64,000 nucleotides of DNA from Haliclona indistincta (Eukaryota; Porifera; Demospongiae; Haplosclerida; Chalinidae): contig OZ024788.1 in NCBI GenBank assembly GCA_964017065.1, positions 8,279,202-8,343,201 of the forward strand. The letters are read 5' to 3'. The position numbers were made by a program, and so were the translations under genes. Shown here piece by piece: positions 1-11,900 of this stretch. The notes under the pieces were generated by a model, which ran no database searches, was not told where the DNA came from, and saw only the letters and a program-made list of their open reading frames with translations. The first letter of the stretch is position 1. The number at the start of each line of letters is the position of its first letter.

Positions 1-159
1 CTCAAAGAGCCTCCCTGCTGCCAGCGAAGTTGGCTGCCATATTTTCATAAAGACGTTGGTGGAGTATCTACTGATAATATAGAGTTGAGGTTGTGCCACG
101 ATGAGGGATTTTCTAATGAAGATGTACCTATTGAGTCAATGGCATTCTTTGTTCGCTGA
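1..159 (+). CDS. C-terminal end of an unrecognised protein (partial, runs off left edge)
   Basis: The first reading frame is open from base 1 to a TGA at 157-159, giving 53 residues with balanced composition (two adjacent Cys, QRSWLPYF, then KDVGGVSTDNIELRLC, ending FFVR). The ordered, Cys-containing and non-repetitive sequence looks like the last exon of a real, probably extracellular protein rather than chance. I do not recognise the family. The exon start lies outside or at the very edge of the window, so neither phase nor acceptor can be judged. Confidence 0.45.
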   Translation, partial: LKEPPCCQRSWLPYFHKDVGGVSTDNIELRLCHDEGFSNEDVPIESMAFFVR

Positions 160-2160
160 TTGAACTTGATCTAAAGAACAACAATTTGTAGCTCATAATT
201 GTTGCATGCAATGAGTAATGTTAATAATTATAATTTCTCAATTATTGTCTCTTGTCAATTGCATGTGCTTGTAGTAATTCATTGTCAGTGAAAATTAATT
301 AGCTACAGTCTATTGACAGGAAGCTTGAGTGCTGTATGTAGTAGGTGATGATCAATTAGTGCTGCCTTTCTGTTTGCAATTGCATGCATAGCTTGCTTTG
401 GTACTGTAACATCTTTGCGAGTCTTGTCATGTATAGCATTTACCATCGTACATGTACCTGTCCAAGCTGTTCTACGCTTGTGCTTTGTTCTGAACAACAA
501 TTTGGCAAGATAAGGTGCTGATAAGAAACGCTTGTACTATAGTATCTTGTACATTGGGTTTGTTGACACAAATCTTGACATTTACAGTCAAAGCATACAT
601 GTACATGTGTGGACTGTACTCATGGTGTCTGAAATAACTGCTAGACATGCTACATGTACCTACATAATAATGCTATTTTCAGTGACTTTCTGTGGCACTG
701 GGTAAGTGGGTGTGACCTTGTCAAATCGTTGTTTTCACCGTGACAAAAAGTAACCTGCAAAACCCTGTAAGGATCTTGTCTTGTTGAGAAGCTTCTCTTG
801 AATTACGCAAGATTACATTCATCCCTCTAAAAGGGCCATTGTGCTAAACTTTTCTCTTATAATGAGACTTTCCTCCAGCAAGTTTATCAAATTCTTTTAG
901 AGACATTTTGTGAATTGCACCAGTGGGAGTTAAAGCTTTCTATTACTGGCAAGGGCCGCAATAGAAACCGAAGGCTGTACGTGTACAGTGGAAAACACTA
1001 TTACAGTTATTGTTCCTGCAAGCAATCAGCTTATTGACAAGTCTGCTACAGACGTCCTGAAGCAAAATCTTGGCGTTTAAAACGGCGAGCGATCGAAGAG
1101 ACAGCTCCATCGTTATCTGCAAAACCCAGTATACAGCAGACGAGACCTGGTCAGAGCTAGAACTAAGAAAGTTGCTTAAATTTAAGCTGTTTCACAGAAG
1201 AAAGATTCCTGAATCCAGCACAAGTGTGCTGTCTACTGGAGCTGTGCTACTTCTTCCTAGATTTCACGACATATAGAGCACAGAAACTGGTGCAGTGCAC
1301 TATACAAATAGCTAGAACCATTATTCTAAGATCATATCTTTTAAGTAAGACCAGTAATCAAGCTCTATGCAATACAATTTTAGAAAGAATCCACGGATGA
1401 GTTCGAGTGCTGTATGCTAGCGCCATTGAGCCACGCCTCACGATGGAACGCTATAGCTATGTTCATTCGAAAATCACGTGCGCATAATAACAGCCTAAAA
1501 ATCACGTGCGCATACTAATGCTTCCAACCTCCTCTGGACCACATCCATGTAATTCAAGGCATATCAGTGGCGTAGGAATAAATGGTGCACCGGTGCTGGA
1601 GCATCACCTTGAATTTACCCAGTTAATAATATTCACTACCAATTAACACTCCCAGGCTTCGTGAATATCGTTAATTAAACGAGCGCAGAGCAATACTTAT
1701 TATTTTTTGCATACTTTTCAAGGCGATCGTCCACGCAGCCGCCTCAGCAAGACCAAGACTGCAAATTCGCGGCACAACGTACTGTGCTGTGCCAGCGAAA
1801 CACTGGAAATCGCATAATCATGAATAATTAATTAGCAAAAATTTTCGGGCGGGCTTTGCACGCCCACTCATTTTAAGTCCTGCATCACTTTGAAATCTTC
1901 CCACGCCACTGCATATATTATGCACTAGGCACATCTCTCTGCTCTACATCTGTCCTGTACTATAGATGCTACCACCAAAGGATGGCGAGTTTGTCTAGGC
2001 CCAAACCAAGGACTAGAAAAGCAATGGTTTGGTCCTGAATGTTGTAGCGCTGCGTACGATTTTACAGCTCAAAAAATACTCAATCATGCAACTAGTACAT
2101 CAAGGCGTTGCACCAATACCTGGTCAGTGTCCCATCCTGTCTTGTGTATAAATAAATCTG
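160..2160. other. Intergenic stretch without a recognisable gene
   Basis: AT-rich sequence with only short chance ORFs (longest 68 codons at 1070-1276). Two near-identical short direct copies of AAATCACGTGCGCATA lie near 1470-1520. No transposon ends with a convincing target duplication, no RNA gene and no conserved protein motif was seen. Confidence 0.4.
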
Positions 2161-2163
2161 ATA

Positions 2164-2330
2164 CGACTAACACACGGTCCACACATCTTAACGCCACAGC
2201 AATCCAGCAGGTGAGGATCACGGAGAGTAAGAAGACACACGGAACATGTTAGAGTTTCAGGAACAGCGTCTACAAATTCACAGTCGTATCCTTCTGCATG
2301 TTTCGTAGCAACTGTACTGTTGGAGCAGCC
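2164..2330 (-). pseudogene. Truncated TRAF-type RING exon (decayed paralogue)
   Basis: On the minus strand this encodes the first half of a RING finger (GYDCEF, CSVCLLTLRDPHLLDCCG, CGPCVSR). It is almost the same as the start of the TRAF gene at 2747-5934, including a shared nucleotide block around CAGCAATCCAGCAGGTGAGG. Homology stops right after the CxxC-V-S-R segment, and the frame then runs into unrelated sequence and a stop. The second RING half, TRAF zinc finger and MATH domain are missing. It is best read as a leftover of a tandem TRAF duplication; use as an alternative exon cannot be excluded. Confidence 0.6.
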
Positions 2331-2746
2331 ATTATTGGATTGACTACGCGCTGCACTTTTATTTCGACCAATGAGATTGTACCGCTCACGTGCAGTGCCA
2401 CATGTACGGAAGTATTGAGGTTTGTTGCATACACATGATACAGTAACATAAGCTCAGAATACTAATTTCTTAGATGATGAAGCAACGTTCATTGCAAACA
2501 TTAGTGCCCTTTCTTTGCTGTGACGCCTGTGAGCTCATCAGTTGCCTCAATAATAGATCACATGATACACATATTTTCATGCACCCCATAGCAAGATCAG
2601 CAAGTGATGATTATGGAGACAAACTGAGCAAGAGAGGCACGTTGTGCACAAACCCATAATCGTATCCAGCCATACACACTGGTGATGTTGTAAATAATCT
2701 CAAAAAAACATGTTCAATGTCATGAAGTTCAACTAGGCGCTAGTTG

Positions 2747-5700
2747 TCACTTGCTGTGAACTACTACTTTAGACACTCTGAACTTGATGCAATCATTCTT
2801 GATGTACTGCTTGGTACGACTAGTGGACTCCAGCATAGCGTGTGAGATAAACTCCGAGTCGCCCCATCCAGGACCCTCATCCTCCCACACTCTGTCTGAT
2901 GCCTCAGCTGCTACTGCAGAATCAGCAAACTTCACCGTATACTTGTGATGACTGTGGTCGCCAATCTGGTTCACTATTTGTATCGTGACCTCTCCTCGAA
3001 ACGGCCACCGTAGTCTATCATCATATTCTCCTTCCATTAGAGATACGTACAGAGCCATTTGTTCACCATAACTATCATTGTCATCATCGTCACCATCAGC
3101 ATACACTTTGAGACACAGCTTGTATCCTCCTGGTCCACTGTAGAACGGTATACTCCTCCACTCATCATTGTCTTCTTTATATTCCTCATAGTTAGTCATG
3201 ATGAAGTCACAAGATACAACCGATTGATGAGCTAGAGAACAAAGTTTATTATGAATTTTGTGCTGTACACATGACTGTGCTATTGATTCTCTAGCGTATT
3301 ATTCATACTCATTTGCATGGGCGAATGCACAACATTTTGTACGGGTTTTCTCCATTATGGAAAATTTAATGCAGAGTTGGTACGTCTCATTTGCGCATGC
3401 TTTAAAATATCGAATCAACTCCAGTGCTATTTTAAGCAGCTACATGTATATGCTACCTACAGACATTCAGAGGCTTTTTGTAATTTTGACTGCTGTTGAG
3501 CGCTACAGAGCCTGGAGTGTGTGCGTATGACTTCTCAGGCTTCCAGACATAATTTGAGAAATCGGCTCTCAGATTCAGCACAGTCATGCAGAAAACAACT
3601 AGAGCCAACCTGTAGTACATGTAGATTGGATGAAGCATGTAAAATGAGACGTACCAAACACTTATTTTTGGGCTGGTTTTGAAGCTGAGAGAAACACAGT
3701 CAACAGTCTAGTCTGGTGCCCATGCCCCTTTTACAATGAGGAAAGGGTCTGGCCAAATCAAATACAAAAAGTTGTACAAATGGAATGAAATTAAGTATAG
3801 GTGGTACTACTTGAGAAAAATGGTGGCTAGCACTAGCAACACAGCAGCGCTCTTAAATTATCAATGCTCTGGATGTGGACCGGGGTTTGCAGAATGATAC
3901 GTCATGTGATGTACTGAAATCTGATTGGTGCCCCAAAAACCTGGTGCATTTGCACAACTTTTTGTATCTGATTTGGACAGACCCTTAACTCGTAGCAAAA
4001 GGGGTGTGGAACTAGACTAGTCAGCAGTCTTGATTTGCTTGGCTTAATGATCATGCACACATGGAGATGCACGAGGAATTTTGTGGTTTAATTTTCAACA
4101 CAATTTCAATTTTCCAGAACAAAACCAAAATCCTTCGAAAATAACCAGCAATTTAAAGTGGATATATCAGCGTCATTATTCTCACCTTTTACATCTTGCG
4201 TCAGTTTCATCAGTGAATTCTCCATCTTTTTCAACTTAGCTGTGTACTCATCCTAAAAAGTGAAAATCAAAGAAGAGTGATGAACTACAGTAGTGCCATT
4301 CTACTACTCATTGCAAGTTTTGAGAATCAGTGAAGACCAATAAATAGAATAGATATAGTGATACTGCTGCTGGCATCTTACTGGGCCAAATGCAACACTT
4401 TCACCTTCAATATTATCGTCTGTGCGTTTGAATTTCATTTTTATGTTCAGTTCATTTTGTGATATTCATTAAGCAGTAGTATGTGTACATAATATTTTTT
4501 TGGAGAGATATACGACCATTTTGAGAGTACAGTTAGTATAAGTCATGCTTGTAGATGCTGAAAACAGTAGTTTAAAATTATCATTGCCGATCGGCAATGA
4601 TATGTAGGGATGACCTCGAATTAAGATGCATGGCGGCTACTCATGTGTGAAAATGAGTTTTCGCACATATCTCTACTGTTATATAATGCTTATTATTATT
4701 ACCCGTGTGCAGTATGCGCGAGGGTTATGCGTTTGTGTCCGTCTGTGTATATGTGTGTGTGTGTGTCGTCAAAAAACACGCTTGTTTACGTCTTACCGCT
4801 CGAAAATCTCCACGAAAACACTCTATGCAGCTTCTTCACTGAATTTATAGTCCTATGAAGACGTTTTCTGTGCTGGCAAGCCTTGCTCAAGCGGCTAATC
4901 CATGGCTTTCTAAAGCTACGTGTCCCTGTAAGAGCACTTTACGGTATTGTGGGTGTGTCACCCAACCTCCTATCCATATCGACGTCCTCACTCAGTCTCA
5001 CATGTACCGTACGTCAAAGCCATGGTTATAAACTTCTTGACTCATTTGATCATAGGGTATCAGTCTTTCTTGAGACCTTCTATGGTGTGCCAATCAACTG
5101 TTAGTGCATGTATGGTAGCTAGTATGCTATCATCAGTTTATCTAGAGCTGTCTATGGACTAGCTGTTGCAATAATGCTGGAGTAGTCATGTACTAACTAT
5201 GTAGATCTTAGCTCAGCGCACGGGTATGTGTTCATTCGAACTCTAGTTTATGCAGTTACCATGAGACTATTTTTACTCTAGCTTCATGCTACTCGGTGAC
5301 CGCCAGCTCAGGTTACTAGGATTTAATACAGTTACTACTAAACACTATAATAGTACTAGTAATCACTACCAGTCACAGCACAGTCTACAGGTCTCACCTT
5401 TATCTTCTTCTCTTGCTCTGCCAGTTTTCTCTCTGTCTCCTCTTTCATTGCAGTTATTTCATTCTCATGGCGCTTCTCCATCTTCTTCACAATACTTTCT
5501 AATTTCAAATTCATCGGTCGCTGCTCACATTCGTCTTGTTCATGGTCTGCTAGCTGACGTCTAGGAACACTCTGACCACATGGATAGCGACACTCAACCA
5601 GCGCCCACTCACACTCCTCTGTCTCATGCTTGCTCAAGTGTCGTAGCTCGCCCTCCCACTCACAATCATCGTATTTCCTCTTCCTCGAGCAGCGTGTCTT

Positions 5701-5934
5701 CAGTGATAACACTTGGCGAGTTGTACCCTTGTCCAGTATGTGAACGAACTTCTCTCTGCAGTGAGGGCATGGCTGACCAGCTTCCTCGAGACGACTAACA
5801 CATGGTGCGCACATCTTCACACCACAGCAATCCAGCAGGTGAGGATCACGGAGAGGAAGGAGACAAACAGAACACGAGAGAGTAACGGGAATAGTTTCTA
5901 CCAGATCACATTCGTATCCACGGAGCGAAGCCAT
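2747..5934 (-). CDS. TRAF-like adaptor / E3 ligase (RING, TRAF zinc finger, coiled coil, MATH), three exons
   Basis: Exons 5934-5398, 4252-4186 and 3231-2747 join in frame (lengths 537, 67, 485) to 362 residues. The RING starts at C21-x2-C24 (CSVCLLPLRDPHLLDCCG) and extends to about residue 60. A TRAF-type zinc finger follows at about 80-140 (CEWEGELRHLSKHE, CRYPCGQ). A charged coiled coil runs from about 145 through the short middle exon. The last exon is a MATH/TRAF-C domain, with the W-S-I-P-F-Y-S-G-P-G-G-Y-K-L-C-L-K-V-Y signature and the C-terminal D-C-I-K-F-R-V strand. Family knowledge: TRAFs trimerise through coil and MATH, bind receptor tails and ubiquitinate via the RING in innate immune signalling. 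I start at the ATG at 5934; a longer frame begins only with GTG. Intron 1 holds a palindromic insertion. A decayed RING copy lies downstream and a RING/TRAF-NHL relative lies upstream. Confidence 0.88.
3709..4022. mobile_element. Palindromic miniature element in TRAF intron
   Basis: The ends mirror each other over about 70 bases: GCCCCTTTT, GGGTCTG(G/T)CCAAATC and ATACAAAAAGTTGT on the left recur inverted on the right. The left flank AGTCAACAGTC resembles the right flank AGTCAGCAGTC, possibly an aged target duplication. It has no coding capacity. The exact ends are uncertain by several bases. Confidence 0.5.
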
Positions 5935-6403
5935 TCGCTGTTCGTCCACGTGGTGCAGCTGGTATAAAAATCGATAAAAATATTATCCCAGCCCCGCCCA
6001 GACACACCCTGATATTGAGGATGCAAGCACACCAGTGCACTTTTCCTACTGATGTGTGTGTTCCAATCCTTATCTTGACTGTACATGACTCAATGCAACC
6101 AGGAGGATGAAGTCTCGATGTGCTCCTGGTTCATATCTGGCCCATTCACTCATTATACTGAGTTATTTTTAGGCTACATCCATGACTGATGCGGACACTA
6201 TCACAATGCCCGTGACCGCTCAAAGTCAAGCTACTCATACATGCTGTCAAGAATTACACTGTGCGAGCGAGGCTATAATAAAACTGAGCTACTTCTAAAG
6301 TACAAGAAATGGTTTTCTGTCTTAGCTATAATTATACTAGACACCTTTTTGCAGCATGTTAGCTAATATCTTTTGACTTTTGGTTAGAAATAATTATTAT
6401 TAC

Positions 6404-6719
6404 TCATGACGATGCTTTCTTTTCTTTCTTTGGTGATTTTTGTAGCCATATTGGCACAGAGTCTTTCTCTGATGCTTGCTTAAGCGCTTTCATTCTCGCA
6501 CTGTTGATTGCAACTGCTTCAGCCACCATATCAGCAGGCAATTTCTATTGTGAAGGATAAAAAAAGGTCTTGTGCCTCAGTATAAGCTTATACCTTTGCC
6601 ATCTTCTCTGCTGATGGGGTTGTTGACTTCATGACAGCATAGCCCAAACCCAAGGCAGCACCAGTGACTACAATAGTTATTGCCGCTGGCTTGATAAATC
6701 CCTCCATTACGCTTTGCAT
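6404..6719 (-). CDS. UQCC3: UQCC3-like small single-pass mitochondrial assembly factor
   Basis: Exons 6719-6594 (ATG to AAG|GTATA) and 6544-6404 (TAG|AAATTG to TGA) join in phase 0 to 88 residues. An N-terminal hydrophobic helix (AAITIVVTGAALGLGYAV, about residues 12-29) is followed by T-T-P-S-A-E-K-M-A-K-K-L-P and a charged helical tail ending in a Lys-rich C-terminus. The pattern of membrane helix, G-Y-A-(L/V), TP-x-E-x6-LP and helical tail, with length near 90, matches UQCC3/CBP4, a factor for cytochrome bc1 complex assembly in the inner mitochondrial membrane. Assignment rests on pattern only. The gene is divergent from the RING-NHL gene, whose ATG lies 225 bp away, so the two probably share a promoter region. 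Confidence 0.55.
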
Positions 6720-6944
6720 CTCTGCTGATTGGCTGATTTCTTGCTTTTCAACAAGAAGAATGGTTCAAACCACACCTTCATCAAAAATTGGACCGAACCT
6801 CAGACGAGTAAGTTTAGGAACGAGACTGTTACTTTCAGCATGCTTTCAGCATTATCTATGCCTCGATCTACATGTATGCTGCGCTTTCTGTTTCAACTTC
6901 CAACGTAGACTTTCGCGTGAGTCAAGTGAATCCATGGACATGTG

Positions 6945-8867
6945 ATGATGTGTACTTCGTACCAAGAGCTAGGAGGATATGACAACGTTCATTTTTGCGA
7001 GGATGTTCCAGACTCTCTCAACTGTCCCATTTGCCTCCTCCCGCTTCGCCCCCCGCACATCCTAAGTTGCTGTGGTGCCAAGTACTGTGAACCATGCATT
7101 GGTCGTGTCAAGGCAGCTGGACGGCCTTGCCCTCTCTGTAACCAGGAATTCCAATCGATGATTGACAGGACCACTGAAAGGGGTGTGTTGTCACTGAAAA
7201 CTTACTGCTCAAGGAAGAACGATGGTTGTGAATGGGAAGGCGAGCTACGATATCTGAGAAGGCATGAGACGGATGAGTGTGAATGGGCAGTAGTTGAGTG
7301 TCGATACTTGTGTGGTGAACGTATCCCTCGATGCCTGCTAGCAGAACATGAGCAAACTGCGTTTTGCAAACTGAAAGTAACCATTGTCAGCGAAGTGGGA
7401 AAACTGCTTAGTGCTCACCGTGAGGCAATGACAGCTCGTTTTGAGGAAACGAAAGAGGAGGTAAATAAGAACACAGACGAGGTGAAACAAATGTTAGTTG
7501 CCGTTAGCAATGAGGTGAAAGCAGTCAGCATTGAGGTGACAACAGTTAAAAATGATGTGACAAAGGTTAGCAATGAGGTGAAAGCAGTTAGCATTGAGGT
7601 AACAGCTGCGAACAACAAGGTAAAAGAAATCGAAAATAAGATGAAATCTGCTGTGAAGGCTGAAGTGCAGAGCTGTAGGGAAGACATTGACAAGCTCTCT
7701 CGGTCTCTATCCGACCAAGTAAAGAAAGCAGTAAAAACTGAGCTTGCCGCAATGAAGCCTTCACCAGAACATTCCGAGATTGTTGAATTCCCTAATGACC
7801 AAAGCATCGTCACGGATAAGCCTCTCCAGTTCACTATCGTTGTGAATAACAGCCAAGGGCAGCCTCTTCCTGAAGAATCACATTTTCGTTTGTCCTCTGA
7901 GCTAATGCCGAGATCTGAGAGCACAATCACCCAAGCCAAGGTGACTCACATAGCTGACAACCGATACACAGTCACTTTTTCTCCTCCTCTCTTACGAGGA
8001 AATCACTCTCTCTCTGTCTCCTTGAACGACAAGTTCATTGCTGGCTGTCCTCGCAATATCTTTATCAACCATCCTGTCACTCTTCTTGGTACAACAGAAC
8101 CACGTGTCTTTCCGTTTGACAAAGCTGCTTGGTGTGCTACACTAGACTCCGAAGGCAAGGTGTATGTCCCAGTTGAGAGCAAAATCCATGTTTTCACTAA
8201 TACTGGTGAACTGGATGCTACTTTAGTTTCTGGCAACATCGTATGTAACGGCATTACTGTAGACAACAATGGGTTCATCTACATTGCCGATAATAGCCAC
8301 CATATCACTAAGCTAGATAAAGAAGGTCAGGTTGTTAAACCGGTTGGAGGAAAGGGTGACAAGAAATTGCAGTTTAATAGTCCTGGTGGCATCGCTTTTT
8401 CCAACAAAACGGGCAATCTTTATGTTACCGATACATACAATCGTCGAATTCAAGTGCTGACCGTGGATCTGGAGTTTGTGAGTGTCATTGAGGGAAAACC
8501 ATTTGGGCTCTTCAAAGGGATTGCAGTAGATCAAGACAACGGAACTATATACACTGCCGACTGTGAATGCAACCACATTTGTGTATTTACTCAAGATGGG
8601 CAGAAATTTGAATTTAGTCCACAGACTTCTCTTTCTAGCCCTCGAGGAGTTTTTGTATCCCGGCAATATGTGTATGTTACTGAACTCGATTCGTCGCGGG
8701 TGCTTGTTTTCGAAAAGGACGGCACATTAATTCACTCCTTCATTGTCAAAGACTCTCCATCATCTATTGTGGTTGATGAAGATGGATTTGTCTACGTGTG
8801 TGATGCTGGGAAAAGCAGTGGTTTTTTTCGATCATCAATTGCTGGAACTCGAATGCTTGTCTTTTAA
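6945..8867 (+). CDS. RING / TRAF zinc finger / coiled coil / filamin / NHL-repeat protein
   Basis: An intron-less ORF of 640 codons starts at ATG 6945 (the longer frame begins with GTG). In order it encodes a RING at about residues 27-66 (CPICLLPLRPPHILSCCG, CEPCIG, CPLC) and a TRAF-type zinc finger at about 85-145, near-identical in spacing to the neighbouring TRAF. A long coiled coil of repeated N-E-V-K-A-V-S-I-E-V heptads follows (about 155-275). Next comes a filamin/ABP280-type Ig domain (about 285-375, ending GCPRNIFI), then NHL beta-propeller repeats to the end (GITVDNNGFIYIAD, SPGGIAFSNKTGNLYVTD, GIAVDQ). TRIM2/3/71 have RING-Bbox-coil-filamin-NHL; here the TRAF zinc finger takes the B-box place. 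Expected role: a ubiquitin ligase with an NHL substrate- or RNA-binding propeller. The repeated heptads point to internal duplication. The AGPAT5 start codon follows its stop by about 80 bp. Confidence 0.9.
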   Translation: MMCTSYQELGGYDNVHFCEDVPDSLNCPICLLPLRPPHILSCCGAKYCEPCIGRVKAAGRPCPLCNQEFQSMIDRTTERGVLSLKTYCSRKNDGCEWEGELRYLRRHETDECEWAVVECRYLCGERIPRCLLAEHEQTAFCKLKVTIVSEVGKLLSAHREAMTARFEETKEEVNKNTDEVKQMLVAVSNEVKAVSIEVTTVKNDVTKVSNEVKAVSIEVTAANNKVKEIENKMKSAVKAEVQSCREDIDKLSRSLSDQVKKAVKTELAAMKPSPEHSEIVEFPNDQSIVTDKPLQFTIVVNNSQGQPLPEESHFRLSSELMPRSESTITQAKVTHIADNRYTVTFSPPLLRGNHSLSVSLNDKFIAGCPRNIFINHPVTLLGTTEPRVFPFDKAAWCATLDSEGKVYVPVESKIHVFTNTGELDATLVSGNIVCNGITVDNNGFIYIADNSHHITKLDKEGQVVKPVGGKGDKKLQFNSPGGIAFSNKTGNLYVTDTYNRRIQVLTVDLEFVSVIEGKPFGLFKGIAVDQDNGTIYTADCECNHICVFTQDGQKFEFSPQTSLSSPRGVFVSRQYVYVTELDSSRVLVFEKDGTLIHSFIVKDSPSSIVVDEDGFVYVCDAGKSSGFFRSSIAGTRMLVF

Positions 8868-8946
8868 ATGCAATACATTGTGGTAATAATTATAATTTTT
8901 GTAGTTTACGGATGTAGACGGAAAACCGGTTTTCGACCACGTGGAT

Positions 8947-11900
8947 ATGGCTCTCTGGGCGCCCCATCTCTTCCTCGCGTCTCGTTGGGTATTCCCTACA
9001 ACGGTGATGCTCGGCAACACGGCTTCTTATCTCACCGCTCTAACTGCTATTAGAGTCCTGACGCTTCCTCTGCCTCAAGAGTACTACTGGAGAGCAGAAC
9101 AAGCGCTCTACTCAGCTTTCCAAGCTGTGACCGGGTTCTTGTTTGAAACGTGGTCAGGCGTTGAGGTACGAACGTAACTGTTAAGTTGTAAAAGGGAGCT
9201 ATACGAGCAGAGTGCTAGAATGTCTTGGCGTTGCAGTCATGTGGTTGGAAAGGGGTGTGTAAATGCACGACAGTGATTTTTAAAAAATATTTCCTTTCAG
9301 TTCTGTTTTTATGGTGATCCTCTACCTACCCAACCAGAGAACGTGCTGTACATTAGCAACCATCAGTGCACAGGTGAACAAGAACACACAATTGACACCC
9401 TCTTTTATCAGTAGATTTCTTATTTGATTATGTACCTCCCTTGCAGTGGACTGGGTGATAGTGGAGATGCTCTGCTTAAAGCAAGGAGGTAGAGGGAGGG
9501 GAGGAAGAGTTCGCTACATTCTAAAAGACGCTCTAAAGTATATTCCACTGTTTGGCTGGCAGCTTGGAGCAGTAAGTTGCTTGTTTTAAAGATATGAGGT
9601 CTGTTGTGTCTGTGCAAGATGTTGCTTGAAGTTGTGTTGTTGTATTTCTCACAATTACAGTGAATGTACGTCTCATCTTTTCAATAGAGAGGTGGTGTGT
9701 ATGTGAAGAAAGAGAAGATGAAAGATCCTGATTGGTTGAAAAGGTGCATTGTCTTGTTACATCTCGATGTTTGCTTAATTTGATTGTCTTTTCAGCCAAC
9801 TTGAATTGTTACGCAAGAAGAACCAGGTGTGTTGTACATTGAGATGAACATTGTGTGTGTCTTTGCACAAGTTCAGTCACTCCATATCTATCCACTTCAT
9901 TTTACAAAGTATCAATGTGATTGTGTGATTGGTTGTTGATTTCTATAGTTTTGGTTGGCTATATTTCCAGAGGGCACTCGCTTCGATCTAAACAAGACCC
10001 GTCAGTTGGAGAGAAGTTGGAGTTATGCTGATACTCACAGTATACCACGTCTCAACAATGTACTGGCACCAAAAACAATGGGATTTGAGGTAGGCAGCTG
10101 CAGACTATTTTTCTTCATCTTTGGATATTGTTTTTTCATCGCCCTCAATGAAAATTTTACTCTTCCTCGTCGTAGGTTGCATTAGACACACTCAGATCTG
10201 ATATATCTGCTGTGTATGATCTTACAATTTTATATGAAGGGGTCAAAGGTCATTCTGTTCGAGAACCACCACCTAACATGTTCGGTAAGAACAACAACTG
10301 TAAATTGTTGGCACAGTCATGTATAGTATATTTAGTATTCACTGCTTTGAGCATTACTCATGGGTATTTGTATATTATACCTTTACTGTCTGTTTTTGGT
10401 TTGTTTTTGAATCAGACTTGTTTGTTTTTAGATTCTGATCAACAGCTTTATTGATAATGTGAATGAATTAAATTTTCTGTATCAGCTTTCTTCTCAGGTG
10501 TTTGTCGTAAAGTGCATATACACATTCGGAGAGTGCCTATAGATGAGCTACCCTTGTCTCACGAAGACCAAAGACAATGGCTCTATGATGCATTCACAGC
10601 TAAAGAAAAGTAAGTTCTACATTCTGTTGCTAATGTGATGCATAGTGCTGTCAGTTCTATAGTATGCCTGTACACTGTCCAATAATAGAGAGTGTGATGT
10701 ACAAGTGAATTAAGCTAGCATCCCATTGCATTTGTATAAACGTAGCTGTATTTTGTATCCTAATATTCATGTACGAAACATTGTTTATGGGTACCTTTGT
10801 TATGCGTTACTATGGATAGGATTTATCTGTTTGCGCCTACACAGTCATTGTCAGTGCTATGGCTGTTTAAAAGAAAAACTGGGTCTATTGAATCGGCGAA
10901 ATGATTGTACGAAATTTGCAGTTATAGCAATGTTTATTGCCTATTCAAAGTTCCCGTTTGGTACACAAATTGAAGCAGGTCTATGAGCGTCAACAAGCAT
11001 GACCAAAAGTTCACCTTCACAGACTTTTCTTGAATGGAACTAACAAGTAGCTAGCTATTATGCAATGGCACTGCTTTGTTGGTATCTCAGGCCAAATCTG
11101 TATTGGAGCCATTGAGGTGTCTTAACCACAAAAGATTAATGAATGCCACATATCAATCTGTCGAAGCAATATACATATCTTTGGTGTGAACTCTCACCTC
11201 ATTCATAAACGATTAAGCTTGTACATGAGATTATCTCTTGGCGGTCAAGAACTCTGTGCTATGGGGCTGCGCCAGATTTGTGCAACATGTTCAGAGACGG
11301 GAAAGGGTGTAGAAAATATTATAGAGGCAGCAGAACAACTGCCTCATAGGATTGTTGAGCTCGTCAGGCCCTGTCCAAAGTATGCTTGAATTGATGGCGC
11401 CAGGGCAGAGATATCCATAGCCTCGTCCCCTGCCATTAATTTTCGCAACGAAACGAACGAATAAGCGAAAATTAAGGCCTGGTATCTATTGCATGGGTAA
11501 TTGTGCGCATGCGCTAGCTATGAAACACGTGGCTTGGCTACTGATTGTCGATACAGGGCTGTACAAGGCCTGCTGTGCACAGCGTTGCTGTAGTTACGCT
11601 TCTGACGAATGCAGCAACGTGGTAGACGCCAGATACTGGGTTTTCGAAGAGACTCTGTGAACGATTGTATTTCAAACATGTCAGCACAGAGTCACCATAC
11701 ACAGTAGAGACCGCACGAACACAGACAGGACTTCGCTGCTCGTACTTGAGCACTAGATCCGCTTCTACAGGTTGCAACACAGACAGTAGAGACCTTTAGA
11801 TTCACGTTACGTGTAACGCGTAACCTGTAACTCGCGTTTGGCGTTAGAGGTAAAATTCCGTAGGTGATTTAGATTTTACAAACGCCTCAAAATACTTCTG

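Noticed and set aside
3378..3654. 14-bp inverse pair GGTACGTCTCATTT as a transposon
   Set aside because: Too short, and no target duplication or extended similarity was found.
7415..7939. 174-codon minus-strand ORF opposite the RING-NHL coiled coil
   Set aside because: Antisense shadow of heptad-repeat codons; no domain, and the sense gene is clear.
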